Shown here: one piece after another, positions 30,995 through 39,519 of the stretch
How positions within the stretch are numbered: the first letter of the stretch is position 1
How the letters are laid out: every line of letters starts with the position of its first letter
Assembly: GCF_018455725.1 (NCBI RefSeq)
Contig: NZ_JAHCLR010000003.1
Span: 1-64,000, forward strand
Length of the DNA: 64,000 nucleotides
Direction of reading: 5' to 3'
Source: Mycolicibacter acidiphilus
GTDB taxonomy: Bacteria; Actinomycetota; Actinomycetes; Mycobacteriales; Mycobacteriaceae
The notes under the pieces: generated by a model
Told to the model about the DNA's origin: nothing
The model's database searches: none
The model's input: the letters and a program-made list of their open reading frames with translations, nothing else
Program-made: the position numbers and the translations under genes

Positions 30995-31783
30995 ATGCGG
31001 AAACTGACGGTCGTAGGTCTCGACGTCGACGGCGAACACATCATCTGCGAGAGCAACTCCGACGACGGTGCGCGCACCGAGATGTTCCGGTTGCGGATCG
31101 ACGACCGGCTGCGCGGATCGCTGCGCGGCGAGAACCGCGGACAGACCCAGCTCGACCTTGGAGGCAACATGCTGCGCCCCCGCGACATCCAGTCCCGAAT
31201 CCGCGCCGGTGCGTCCGTCGAGCAGGTGGCCGCGGCCGCCGGGGTGGACGTCTCGCGGGTGGAGCGGTTCGCCCACCCGGTGCTGCTGGAGCGGTCCCGG
31301 GCCGCGGAACTCGCCGCCGCCGCCCACCCGGTGCTCGCCGACGGACCGGCGGTGCTGACGCTGCTGGAGGTGGTCACCAGCGCACTGGTGGCACGCGGCC
31401 TCAACCCGAACGACACCGATTGGGACGCCTGGCGCAACGAGGACGGCCGGTGGACGGTGCAGCTGGCCTGGAAGGCCGGCCGCTCCGACAACATCGCCCA
31501 CTTCCGGTTCGCCCCGGGGGCGCACGGCGGGACGGTGACCGCCGTCGACGACGTGGCCACCGAACTGATCGACCCGAACTTCGAGCGGCCGCTGCGGCCG
31601 GTGGCGACCGTCGCCGAACTGGAATTCGACGAGCCGCTGGCGCCCGCCGTTCCCGACGAGCCGGTCCGGCAGCGCGCGTCGTCCGCGTCCTCGGCTCGCA
31701 GCCGCCGCAGCAAGCCGGAGATCCCGGGCTGGGAGGACGTGCTGCTGGGTGTGCGTTCGACCGGTTCCGCCGGTCAGCGCTGA
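30995..31783 (+). CDS. sepH: SepH, cell-division protein
   Basis: The 262-residue product has the DUF3071 N-terminal domain (residues 1-95) starting MRKLTVVGLDVDGEHIICES and including the helix-turn-helix ASVEQVAAAAGVDVSRVERF. An acidic, Ser-rich, disordered C-terminus ends with a short conserved tail (GWEDVLLGVRSTGS). SepH binds FtsZ and stimulates its assembly in actinobacteria. A GAGGAG site precedes the ATG. It overlaps the convergent small membrane gene by 10 nt. Confidence 0.93.
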   Translation: MRKLTVVGLDVDGEHIICESNSDDGARTEMFRLRIDDRLRGSLRGENRGQTQLDLGGNMLRPRDIQSRIRAGASVEQVAAAAGVDVSRVERFAHPVLLERSRAAELAAAAHPVLADGPAVLTLLEVVTSALVARGLNPNDTDWDAWRNEDGRWTVQLAWKAGRSDNIAHFRFAPGAHGGTVTAVDDVATELIDPNFERPLRPVATVAELEFDEPLAPAVPDEPVRQRASSASSARSRRSKPEIPGWEDVLLGVRSTGSAGQR

Positions 31784-32049
31784 CCGGCGAGGCCCAGCAG
31801 CACCAGCCACGCTCCCGCGACGCCGACACCGGCGCCGAGCGCCAGCCAGCGCAGCACCGGGGTGCGCCGCCAGCCCCACACCGTGGGTGCCAGTCCGCCG
31901 ACCGCGACCAGGTTCAGTCCGACCGCCAGCATCGGGTGCACTCGGATCAGGCCGATGCTCAGCACCGCGATCGCCGTCCCGGAGACCGCGGCGACGAATC
32001 CCGCCACGACCAGACCCGTCGCCCACGGGGTGGGTTCCGGCCGGCTCAT
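31774..32049 (-). CDS. DUF2537-type membrane protein, Rv0882 orthologue
   Basis: The 91-residue product has three hydrophobic segments (about 10-30, 37-55 and 67-87), matching a small integral membrane protein of the DUF2537 type. Its start overlaps the stop of the RNA methyltransferase gene by 4 nt, so it is coupled. Function is unknown. Confidence 0.8.
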   Translation of the reverse strand: MSRPEPTPWATGLVVAGFVAAVSGTAIAVLSIGLIRVHPMLAVGLNLVAVGGLAPTVWGWRRTPVLRWLALGAGVGVAGAWLVLLGLAGQR

Positions 32050-32876
32050 CCCGACAGCCTCGTCCGCTCGTAGAACGCCAGGGCCGCCGCCGTCGCGACG
32101 TTGAGCGAATCGGTGCCCCGGGACATCGGGATGCGCACCCGAACATCGCTGGCCCGCATCGCGGTCTCGGACAGCCCGGGACCCTCCGCACCGACCAGCA
32201 CTGCGACCCGTGCGTCACCCAGGTCGGTCATGGCGGCCGACAGCGTCTGCGCCCGCGGATCGGGCGTCATCGCCAACAATCGAAACCCGTTGTCCCGCAA
32301 CATGGTCAGATCGCCCGGCCACTGCGTCGACCGTGCATACGGAACCAGCAGCGCGTGCCCCATCGAGACCCGCACCGCCCGTCGGTACAGCGGGTCGGCG
32401 CAGCCGGTGCCGAACACCACCGCGTCCACGCCGAGACCGGCGGCGTTGCGGAAGATCGAGCCGAGGTTCTCGTGGTCGTTGACGCCTTCGAGTACCGCGA
32501 TGGTCCGGGCACCGTCGACCAGGTCCGCAACCGTCGGCTCCGGCACCCGCGACGCGGCGGCCAGCACACCCCGGTTGAGGTGGAACCCGACCACTTCGGC
32601 CATCACCTCCGCGGTCACCCGGTAGTAGGGGGCGGCGCAGCCGGCCAGGTCCGGTGCCAGTTCGGTGAGCCGCCGGTCGGTGCCGAGCAGCGCCCGCGGG
32701 GTGAACCGCGAGGCCAACATCCGCTGCGCGACCAGCACTCCCTCGGCGATCACCAGGCCCTTCCCGCTGGGCAGGTCCGGGCGGCGGTCGATGCTGTTGA
32801 GGTCGCGGAAGTCATCCAGCCGGGCGTCGGCGGGGTCGTGGACGTCCACGACGGTGGGTGCGTTGAGAACGGTCAT
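32046..32876 (-). CDS. TrmH-family (SpoU) RNA methyltransferase, Rv0881 orthologue
   Basis: The 276-residue product has an N-terminal substrate-binding domain and a SpoU SAM-binding knot: motif 1 ALEGVNDHENLGSIFRNA-like (VNDHENLGSIFRNAAG), motif 2 VAVLVGAEGPGLS, and motif 3 GTDSLNVATAAALAFYE. It 2'-O-methylates rRNA or tRNA; the target is unknown. It is the middle gene of a three-gene leftward run joined by ATGA overlaps. Confidence 0.92.
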   Translation of the reverse strand: MTVLNAPTVVDVHDPADARLDDFRDLNSIDRRPDLPSGKGLVIAEGVLVAQRMLASRFTPRALLGTDRRLTELAPDLAGCAAPYYRVTAEVMAEVVGFHLNRGVLAAASRVPEPTVADLVDGARTIAVLEGVNDHENLGSIFRNAAGLGVDAVVFGTGCADPLYRRAVRVSMGHALLVPYARSTQWPGDLTMLRDNGFRLLAMTPDPRAQTLSAAMTDLGDARVAVLVGAEGPGLSETAMRASDVRVRIPMSRGTDSLNVATAAALAFYERTRLSG

Positions 32877-33016
32877 GTCGTGGTCCGCGATGGGTACCGG
32901 GCAGCGAGTTGCCGGTTGGCGTCGTCCTCGCTGTCGGAGAACGTGGTGAACACGTAGCGGTCCCGCTGGCCGGAACCCAGCGTCCGCTCGATGCAGTACC
33001 CCGGGGCTAGCGCCAC
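32873..33016 (-). CDS. Small hypothetical protein upstream of the RNA methyltransferase
   Basis: A frame of 47 residues runs from GTG 33016 to a TGA that overlaps the methyltransferase ATG (ATGA). It includes GYCIERTLGSGQRDRYVF followed by a helix with DDANRQLAARY. The composition is protein-like and the overlap supports real translation. The start is uncertain, since the frame remains open upstream without a clear ribosome site. No family is recognised. The MarR gene (Rv0880) expected here in M. tuberculosis is absent. Confidence 0.5.
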   Translation of the reverse strand: MALAPGYCIERTLGSGQRDRYVFTTFSDSEDDANRQLAARYPSRTTT

Positions 33017-33174
33017 GCCACCGCTCCGCTGCGATAGTCCATCCCGCTCCCGACCCCGAAATCCGCGGCTTCCGACGAACGTCGTGCCGTCCCGCGGGGA
33101 ATCTAGCAGGTCAGGTGATCGGGTACGGCGATCCAACCGGCCGCCCGGAGGCGCACCGGCTAACGTCGACGGCG

Positions 33175-33423
33175 ATGTCCACCGAGCCCGCCATCGAGCC
33201 TCCGCCGCTGCCGCCCGCCATGTTGCAGGCCTGGCCGGTGATCGCGGTCGGGGCAGCCGGCTTCCTGATCGCCGCGGTGGCGGCGTTCCTGGTCCCGGGC
33301 CTGGAGACGTGGCGGCCGGTGAGCCTGGCCGGCCTGGGGGTCGGACTGCTCGGCACCGGTATCTTTCTGGTGCAGCGCAGTGCCGCACGACGCGGCGCCC
33401 GCGGCGCCCAGACCGGACTTTAG
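33175..33423 (+). CDS. DUF2530-type membrane protein, Rv0879c-like
   Basis: The 82-residue product starts at ATG 33175 with a Pro-rich head (STEPAIEPPPLPP) and then two membrane helices (about residues 18-38 and 48-66) and a basic tail. This pattern matches DUF2530 proteins. Function is unknown. The START-domain gene starts 18 nt downstream. Confidence 0.8.
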   Translation: MSTEPAIEPPPLPPAMLQAWPVIAVGAAGFLIAAVAAFLVPGLETWRPVSLAGLGVGLLGTGIFLVQRSAARRGARGAQTGL

Positions 33424-33441
33424 CCACCCCAGGAGGCCCAG

Positions 33442-33897
33442 ATGAGCAACCCACTGCTGCAGACCGAGATCGAGATCAACGCCCCGGCTGCGAAGGTGTG
33501 GGAGCTGATCTCCGACTTCCGTCGGATGCCGCAGTGGAGCCCGCAGTGCCGGTGGATGAAGCCGCTCGGCGCACCGCGCGTCGGCACCCGCACCATCAAC
33601 GTCAACCGGCGCGGCTGGATGTTCTGGCCCACCACCTGCGTCGTCACCGAGTTCTCGCCGGAACGGCAGCTGGCCTTCCGCATCCCGATCAACGGCAGCG
33701 TCTGGAGCTATCGGCTGGAGCCGACGGCGTCGGGTACCCGGGTGGTCGAGAGCCGGCACGCGCACGACGGCATCTCACCGGTGTCCCGGTTCCTGACGAA
33801 CACGTTCATGGGCGGAGTACCCGGTTTCGAGCGGGAACTGCTCGACGGGATGAACGCTTCGCTGCAGGCCATCAAGGCCGCAGCTGAGAACGGCTGA
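33442..33897 (+). CDS. SRPBCC/START-domain protein
   Basis: The 151-residue product has the polyketide-cyclase/START opening QTEIEINAPAAKVWELISDF and later WSYRLEPTASGTRVVESR with a long C-terminal helix, a fold that binds hydrophobic ligands. An AGGAGG ribosome site is 7 nt before the ATG. Ligand is unknown. It is one of five such proteins in the window. Confidence 0.88.
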   Translation: MSNPLLQTEIEINAPAAKVWELISDFRRMPQWSPQCRWMKPLGAPRVGTRTINVNRRGWMFWPTTCVVTEFSPERQLAFRIPINGSVWSYRLEPTASGTRVVESRHAHDGISPVSRFLTNTFMGGVPGFERELLDGMNASLQAIKAAAENG

Positions 33898-34010
33898 CAA
33901 ACACTTCAACGATTTCGAGCCACGGTCCACTTTTTTGGCCCTGCTTGACCTTGATTGTCTCGTTTTGTGGAGTATCGTCTCTCATCACAAGATCAACCAA
34001 GGAGGACATC

Positions 34011-34493
34011 GTGGAAACTCTGAGATTCAACTCATGGAAGCTGAGCGTCGGCGGCGTCGCCGCGCTGCTGACTGTAGGCCTGGCCCCGGTTGCAGCCACC
34101 CCGATGAGCAATCCGGGCGCCCTCGTCGCCGTGTCCGATTCGGTCACCCTGCTCAGCACCGCGGCGCCGGAGAGCATCGCTGCAGTGGCGCAGGCGATGG
34201 ACGTCTCCGCCTCCGCCGAGGCGTTCGACCTCAGCGGCCTGCTCAGCGCTGAGATGGCCGCGGTTCAGGGCCTGTTCAGCAGCCTCATCAGCCTGCCCGG
34301 AACCCTGATCGGCGACGTCGAACGCATGATCAACGACCTGACGTCGATGAACTTCGGGATGGCCTTCAGCGAGCTGGCCGGCATTCCGCAGGACATCGTC
34401 AACTATCTGATCAGCGTGCCCATCACGATCGGCAACACCCTCTACGACATGGTGGCCGTACTACCGGGCGAGTACCTGCTGAACTTCGGTTAG
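34011..34493 (+). CDS. Secreted hypothetical protein
   Basis: The 160-residue product starts at GTG 34011 after AGGAGG. The first about 35 residues are a signal peptide with an Ala/Val/Leu core (VGGVAALLTVGLAPVAA). The mature protein is Ala/Ser/Leu-rich, helical and without cysteines. It resembles exported mycobacterial proteins of unknown function. Its stop overlaps the convergent DUF3027 stop in a shared TTAG. Confidence 0.75.
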   Translation: METLRFNSWKLSVGGVAALLTVGLAPVAATPMSNPGALVAVSDSVTLLSTAAPESIAAVAQAMDVSASAEAFDLSGLLSAEMAAVQGLFSSLISLPGTLIGDVERMINDLTSMNFGMAFSELAGIPQDIVNYLISVPITIGNTLYDMVAVLPGEYLLNFG

Positions 34494-35449
34494 GACGCCT
34501 CCGGTTCCCCGGCTTCCCCCACCTCAACGGGGGAGTCGGGGGAATCGGAGACCACCGTCTCGGGGACCTCGGGCGTCTCCGCCGTCGCGGGCGTCTCTGC
34601 CGTGGCGGACGTCTCTGCCGTCGCGGGCGCCTCGGGAGCCGCGGGGTTCTCGAGAACCTCCACCACCCCGTCGTCGTACGGTTCGAACGCCGGCGAGCCG
34701 AAACCCGCCGGCGGGGGCGGGGTGTCGGTGTGCGCGCCGCAGCCGTACTCGGCGTCGACCACCCGACCGTCGGCGGACATCGCGTTGCCGCAGACACCGA
34801 ACATCCGACCGAGGCCACCGGCCAACGGCAGGTAGAACCCGCAGTCGCGGCAGACCCGCTTGGTCGCCCGCGCCATCGCCGATCCCGGGCCGAACTCACC
34901 GTCGTGCCAGCGCTCCGCCGCGTCGGACCGACCCTCCGGGCTCATCAGCCAGCGGCGGCCCAACCCGATCTCGCCGGCCACCTCATCGGTCTCCCGGTCC
35001 CCACTGGAGGTGTACCCGGGAACCAGGCGCGGGTCGCCGGGCGCCGGGGCCAGCAGGTCCCCCGGGCTGAGGTCGCCCGGCCGAACCCGCTGATCCCACG
35101 GCACCCAGTCCGGGGCCAGTAGCGCCGTCGGACCGGGAACCAGCACCACCTCGCTGACCGTGATGTGCGTGGACCCCGGAATCGCCGCCACGACCACCGC
35201 CCACTGCCACCCCTGGTAGCCGGGCAGTTGCGCGGTGAACCGGTGGGTGGCCGCGGCCGCGTCCTCGTAGTCGACGCCGAGGTGCTCCCCGACGGTGTCG
35301 GCGCCGCTGAACTCGGCCACCGCCGCGCGCGCCGCGTCAACAGCGGCAGCCAGCACCGCGGGCACCACCGAGGGGGCTGCAGGGGGGCCTGCAGAGATGG
35401 CGAAGTCGGCGATGGTCGCCGCCGCTGACTCTGCGCTGGGTCCGGTCAC
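34490..35449 (-). CDS. DUF3027 protein, Rv0877 orthologue
   Basis: The 319-residue product has the DUF3027 core (about residues 30-250). A probable zinc site is CRDCGFYLP (Cys 205 region) with CGNAMSADG and YGCGAH. The C-terminal 60 residues are a low-complexity acidic Ala-Glu-Thr-Pro repeat (AETSATAETPATAET) from an 18-bp DNA repeat near 34570-34632. Function is unknown. Confidence 0.87.
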   Translation of the reverse strand: MTGPSAESAAATIADFAISAGPPAAPSVVPAVLAAAVDAARAAVAEFSGADTVGEHLGVDYEDAAAATHRFTAQLPGYQGWQWAVVVAAIPGSTHITVSEVVLVPGPTALLAPDWVPWDQRVRPGDLSPGDLLAPAPGDPRLVPGYTSSGDRETDEVAGEIGLGRRWLMSPEGRSDAAERWHDGEFGPGSAMARATKRVCRDCGFYLPLAGGLGRMFGVCGNAMSADGRVVDAEYGCGAHTDTPPPPAGFGSPAFEPYDDGVVEVLENPAAPEAPATAETSATAETPATAETPEVPETVVSDSPDSPVEVGEAGEPEAS

Positions 35450-35538
35450 GCTGGTCCCTTCCGTTAAATTTCCTGCCTAATAGTGCCTGAGGTCGGCGCG
35501 GTCGGCCACACGTGTCGCCTGCACGCCCTATCGCGGGG

Positions 35539-37194
35539 ATGAGAGAGAATCGGTCCGTGTCTGCACGACGGCGGGAAAACCCTGACTCGGATCGGCCACA
35601 GCGCTCGCCGTCCGCCGCCGGACAGCGCCTTCAGAACTCGTCCGTCGGCGAGCATCCCGAGACGGCTCACTATCCCAGCGCCAACCGCTACCTGCCACCA
35701 CTGGGTGAGCGGTCCGACGACCGTCGCCGCGACGAACCACCGCGCGACCCGGCTCCGGGTGAGCGGATCACGGTCACTCGGGTCGCCGCGGCCCGCAGCC
35801 GCGAAATGGGCTCCCGGATGTATGGACTGGTGCAGCGCGCCGCCACCGCGGACGGCGCCGACAAGTCCGGGCTGACCGCGCTGACCTGGCCGGTGGTGGC
35901 CAACTTCGCCGTCGACGCGGCGATGGCGGTCGCGTTGGCCAACACCCTGTTCTTCGCCGCGGCCACCGGTGAGAGCAAAGGGCGGGTCGCGCTGTACCTG
36001 CTGGTCACGATCGCTCCGTTCGCGGTGGTGGCGCCGCTGATCGGCCCGGCCCTGGACCGCCTGCAGCACGGTCGCCGGGTCGCGCTGGCCGCGTCGTTCG
36101 CGTTGCGCACCGCACTGGCGGCGGTGCTGATCCTCAACTACGACGGTGTGTCCGGCAGCTTCCCGCCGTGGGTGCTGTACCCGTGCGCGCTGGCAATGAT
36201 GGTGCTGTCGAAGTCGTTCACGGTGCTGCGCAGCGCGGTGACACCGCGGGTCATGCCGCCCAGCATCGATCTGGTCCGGGTGAACTCCCGGCTGACGATG
36301 TTCGGCCTGCTCGGCGGCACCATCGTCGGTGGTGGGATCGCCGCCGGGATCGAGTACGCGTTCACCCGGCTGCTCGGGCTGCCGGGCGCGCTGTTCATGG
36401 TGGTGGCGTTCTCGGTGGCCGGCGCCGGGCTGGCGATGCGGATCCCCCGCTGGGTGGAGGTCACCACCGGCGAGGTGCCGACGACGCTGAGCTACCGGTA
36501 CGGCACTAGAAAACGCAGTTGGCCGGAGCATTTCAAGCGGACCGGTGACGCGTTGCGTCAGCCGCTGGGCCGCAACATCATCACCGCGCTGTGGGGCAAC
36601 TGCACGATCAAGGCGATGGTGGGCTTCCTGTTCCTCTACCCCGCGTTCGTCGCCAAGCAGCACGACGCCAGCGGCTGGGTGCAGCTGGGCATTCTCGGTT
36701 CGATCGGCGCCGCGGCCGGCGCGGGCAACTTCGCCGGCAACTTCGCCGCAGCCCGACTCAAACTGGGCAATCCGGCGGTGCTGGTGGTGCGCTGCACGAT
36801 GGCGGTGACCGCGGTGGCGCTGGCGGCGGCGCTCGGCGGCAGCCTGCTGATGGCGGTCATCGCGACCATGGTCACGTCGGGCTCGAGTGCGATCGCGAAG
36901 GCCGCCCTGGACGCCGCGCTGCAGGACGACCTGCCCGAGGAGTCGCGGGCGTCGGCGTTCGGCCGCACCGAATCCACGCTGCAGTTGGCCTGGGTGCTGG
37001 GCGGGGCGCTCGGCGTGCTGGTATACACCGATCTGTGGGTGGGCTTCACCGCGATCACCGCACTGCTGATCCCGGGGCTGGCCCAGACCGTCCTGTCCTT
37101 CCACGGCGACTCGCTGATACCGGGCTTCGGTGGCAACCGGCCGGTGCTGGTCGAACAGGAAGGCACCCGCCTCGATCCCCTAGCGCGGAGGTAA
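35539..37194 (+). CDS. MFS-like transmembrane protein, Rv0876c orthologue
   Basis: About 551 residues. A disordered, basic, Arg-rich N-terminal 105 residues precede a membrane domain of roughly 11-12 helices. The loop PALDRLQHGRRVAL matches MFS motif A, and SRASAFGRTESTLQLAWVLGG and GNFAGNF lie in the second half. M. tuberculosis Rv0876c (548 residues) is similar. Substrate is unknown. It is followed after 7 nt by the DUF2771 gene, so the two likely form an operon. GTG 35557 is an alternative start. Confidence 0.87.
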   Translation: MRENRSVSARRRENPDSDRPQRSPSAAGQRLQNSSVGEHPETAHYPSANRYLPPLGERSDDRRRDEPPRDPAPGERITVTRVAAARSREMGSRMYGLVQRAATADGADKSGLTALTWPVVANFAVDAAMAVALANTLFFAAATGESKGRVALYLLVTIAPFAVVAPLIGPALDRLQHGRRVALAASFALRTALAAVLILNYDGVSGSFPPWVLYPCALAMMVLSKSFTVLRSAVTPRVMPPSIDLVRVNSRLTMFGLLGGTIVGGGIAAGIEYAFTRLLGLPGALFMVVAFSVAGAGLAMRIPRWVEVTTGEVPTTLSYRYGTRKRSWPEHFKRTGDALRQPLGRNIITALWGNCTIKAMVGFLFLYPAFVAKQHDASGWVQLGILGSIGAAAGAGNFAGNFAAARLKLGNPAVLVVRCTMAVTAVALAAALGGSLLMAVIATMVTSGSSAIAKAALDAALQDDLPEESRASAFGRTESTLQLAWVLGGALGVLVYTDLWVGFTAITALLIPGLAQTVLSFHGDSLIPGFGGNRPVLVEQEGTRLDPLARR

Positions 37195-37201
37195 TCGGCA
37201 C

Positions 37202-37735
37202 ATGAAGCTCTACAGCGGAAGTTCCCTCCAGGCGAAGCGCAGCACGGTGGTGCTGGTGGTGGCGCTGGTGCTGCTGGCCGCGTTCGGCGCCGGCTTCGGC
37301 GCCTGGCAGCTGAGCCGGAACGAGGCGCCGCAGCAGCCGCAGATCAGCGCCTACTCCAACGGTCATCTGACCCGCACGGAGCCGTACCTGTACTGCGAGG
37401 TGCTCGACCTCGACGAGTGCGTGATGACGAAGCGGCAGGGTGAGTTGCCGGTGGACCGCGATCACCCGATCCAGCTGTCTGTGGACAGTGTGATCAGCCA
37501 GTCGCCGTGGCGGTTGCTGCTGATCTATCGGGACCCGGCCGACACCACCACCAGTTTCTTCCGACCCGGTACGAAGATGGCGTTGACCATCCCGAGTGTG
37601 GACCCGCAGCGCGGTCCGCTGCGCGGCCTGGTGGTACAGCTGCTCACGATGGTGATCGACCCCGTCGGCGAGATGTTCGAGGCGCCGCACGCTGAATGGG
37701 CGGTGCGCACGGTGTGGGAGCCGGAGACCGTCTAG
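37202..37735 (+). CDS. DUF2771 exported or membrane-anchored protein, Rv0875c orthologue
   Basis: The 177-residue product has one N-terminal hydrophobic helix (about residues 15-36), then a beta-rich extracytoplasmic domain with two nearby cysteines (YCEVLDLDEC). It lies 7 nt after the MFS-like gene. Function is unknown. Confidence 0.83.
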   Translation: MKLYSGSSLQAKRSTVVLVVALVLLAAFGAGFGAWQLSRNEAPQQPQISAYSNGHLTRTEPYLYCEVLDLDECVMTKRQGELPVDRDHPIQLSVDSVISQSPWRLLLIYRDPADTTTSFFRPGTKMALTIPSVDPQRGPLRGLVVQLLTMVIDPVGEMFEAPHAEWAVRTVWEPETV

Positions 37736-37778
37736 CAGGGTGGCGGGTCGGTGTCGGGGTCACCGGCCGCGACGAAAG

Positions 37779-38783
37779 CTACGCGCCGTGCCCGGCCGGT
37801 ACTGTCTCACCGGCCCGCGTCGGCCCGGGTGCGCAGCCGTCCCCGAACGGCCGTCCGCCCAGCGCCTCCCGCCCGTGCGGGGTCAGCCAGTTCGCCAGGT
37901 CCGGGCCGCCCGGCACGATCCGGGTGGGGTTGATGTCCGCGTGCACGATGTAATAGTGCTGCTTGATCTGCACGAAGTCGGTGGTGTCACCGAAGCCCGG
38001 CGTCTGAAACAGGTCGCGCGCGTAGGCCCACAGCACCGGCATCTCGGTCAGCTTGGACCGGTTGCACTTGAAATGCCCGTGATACACCGGATCGAATCGG
38101 GCCAACGTGGTGAACAGCCGGACGTCGGCCTCGGTGATGGTGTCCCCCACCAGGTAGCGCTGATTCGCGAGTAGCCCACTCACCCAGTCCAGCGCGGTGA
38201 ACAACCGGTCGTAGGCGGCGTCGTACGCGGCCTGCGACCCGGCGAAGCCGCAGCGGTACACGCCGTTGTTGATCTCGGTGTAGATCCGCCGGGCCACCGC
38301 GTCGATCTCGGGACGCAACGCTTCGGGGTACAGCGCGGGCGCACCGGCCCGGTGGTAGGCCGTCCACTCGGTGGACAGGTCCAGCGTCAGCTGCGCGAAG
38401 TCGTTGGTGACGACCTGACCGGTGGGCACGTCGACGATCGCCGGGACCGTGATGCCCTTCGGGTAGTCCGGGAACCGGGCGAAGTAGGCGTCTTGCAGAC
38501 GCGGGATCTGCAGCACCGGGTCGACGCCGCCGGGGTCCAGGTCGAACGTCCAGCTGCGCTGGTCGTGCGTCGGGCCGCAGAAGCCGATCGAGAGCACGTC
38601 CTCCAGCCCGAGCAGCCGGCGCACGATGATCGCCCGGTTGGCCCACGGGCAGGCCCGCGCGACGATCAGCCGGTACCGGCCGGGTTCGACGGGATAGCCG
38701 TCGCGTCCGTCGGCGGTGATGCGGGTGGTGATGTAGTCGGTGTCGCGGGTGAACTCACCGGCGGTGGCGACGTAGGACCCCAT
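37779..38783 (-). CDS. Xi-class glutathione S-transferase-like protein (ECM4/YqjG family)
   Basis: The 334-residue product from ATG 38783 has the catalytic Cys in ACPWANRAII (CPWA), IGFCGPTHDQ, VPAIVD for thiol binding, and the all-helical C-terminal domain with YLVGDTITEADVRLFTTLARFD. This is the family of glutathionyl-hydroquinone reductases. Mycobacteria lack glutathione and use mycothiol, so the thiol partner is inferred to be mycothiol. The neighbouring cspB is 11 nt upstream and co-directional. Confidence 0.88.
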   Translation of the reverse strand: MGSYVATAGEFTRDTDYITTRITADGRDGYPVEPGRYRLIVARACPWANRAIIVRRLLGLEDVLSIGFCGPTHDQRSWTFDLDPGGVDPVLQIPRLQDAYFARFPDYPKGITVPAIVDVPTGQVVTNDFAQLTLDLSTEWTAYHRAGAPALYPEALRPEIDAVARRIYTEINNGVYRCGFAGSQAAYDAAYDRLFTALDWVSGLLANQRYLVGDTITEADVRLFTTLARFDPVYHGHFKCNRSKLTEMPVLWAYARDLFQTPGFGDTTDFVQIKQHYYIVHADINPTRIVPGGPDLANWLTPHGREALGGRPFGDGCAPGPTRAGETVPAGHGA

Positions 38784-38794
38784 ACCCGTCCAGG

Positions 38795-39208
38795 TTAGGC
38801 GTCGAGCTCCCGGGCGACGGCCTTGACGACCTCGGAGACCCGGCGCGCGACCTTGCGGTCCGGGTACTTCCCCTTGCGCAGCTCCGGCTGGACGGTGCCC
38901 TCCAGCAGCGTGATCATGTCCTCGACCATGCCGTGCAGTTCGTCGGGGCTGTGCTTGTGCTCGGCCGGGCCGGCGACCTCCCGGCGGGTGCGGGTCAGGC
39001 TCGGCGGCGGGTCGATCAGCTTCAGGGTCAGGGCCTGCGGACCGCGGCGGCCGGCGGCGACACCGAATTCGACGCGTTGCCCCGCTTTGAGACCTTCGAC
39101 TCCGGACGGCAGTGCCGACGAACGGACGTAGACGTCCTCGCCGTCCTCCTGGGACAGGAAGCCGAAACCCTTCTCGGCGTCGTACCACTTCACCTTGCCG
39201 GTCGGCAT
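38795..39208 (-). CDS. cspB: Cold-shock domain protein, CspB-like (Rv0871 orthologue)
   Basis: The 137-residue product has an N-terminal cold-shock domain (residues 1-65) with [19 protein letters not shown] (RNP1-like) and DVYVRSSAL (RNP2-like), then a C-terminal helical domain of about 65 residues with [16 protein letters not shown]. tuberculosis CspB (135 residues) shares this two-domain form. It binds single-stranded nucleic acids. Its 5' region contains a hairpin at 39259-39280. Confidence 0.9.
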   Translation of the reverse strand: MPTGKVKWYDAEKGFGFLSQEDGEDVYVRSSALPSGVEGLKAGQRVEFGVAAGRRGPQALTLKLIDPPPSLTRTRREVAGPAEHKHSPDELHGMVEDMITLLEGTVQPELRKGKYPDRKVARRVSEVVKAVARELDA

Positions 39209-39519
39209 GGTCTCACCTGCTTGTCTGACGGATCGGATGACACTCGAAACACAATGAAGCGCCCTATCAGCGAAGGGCGCGATGCCTGCTGATCCTACTC
39301 GGCTGGCGGTCTGTCAGACATCCCGGCTGACTGGGTAGGCTGGTGGCGTCGCCGAAGTCAGTCTGCGTCCAATTCGTAACGTGATCCGATCTTTCTTCTG
39401 CGACCCGGCCGGGCCGCAGCGGCGCCGGCCCACCGATACCGACCCCGGTGTCGCGGGCGCGACTCGCTCAGCGAGTCGGCGCCAGCCGACTGACCGGGCC
39501 GACTGGATCGAGCGCCTGT
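39209..39519. other. Intergenic region between cspB and moaA, with hairpin
   Basis: This 311-bp divergent spacer holds promoters for cspB and moaA. The only clear structure is GCGCCCT (39259-39265) and AGGGCGC (39274-39280), a 7-bp perfect stem with an 8-nt loop, about 50 nt upstream of the cspB start. Since the stem is in the probable cspB leader it may affect cspB mRNA. Nothing else is recognised. Confidence 0.4.

Noticed and set aside
30995-31783. A transposon or phage origin for sepH neighbours
   Set aside because: Gene order and product lengths follow the M. tuberculosis Rv0881-Rv0884 block, so the region is core.
34570-34632. An independent repeat element in the DUF3027 gene
   Set aside because: The 18-bp repeat is in frame and encodes the acidic Ala-Glu-Thr tail; it is simple coding repetition.
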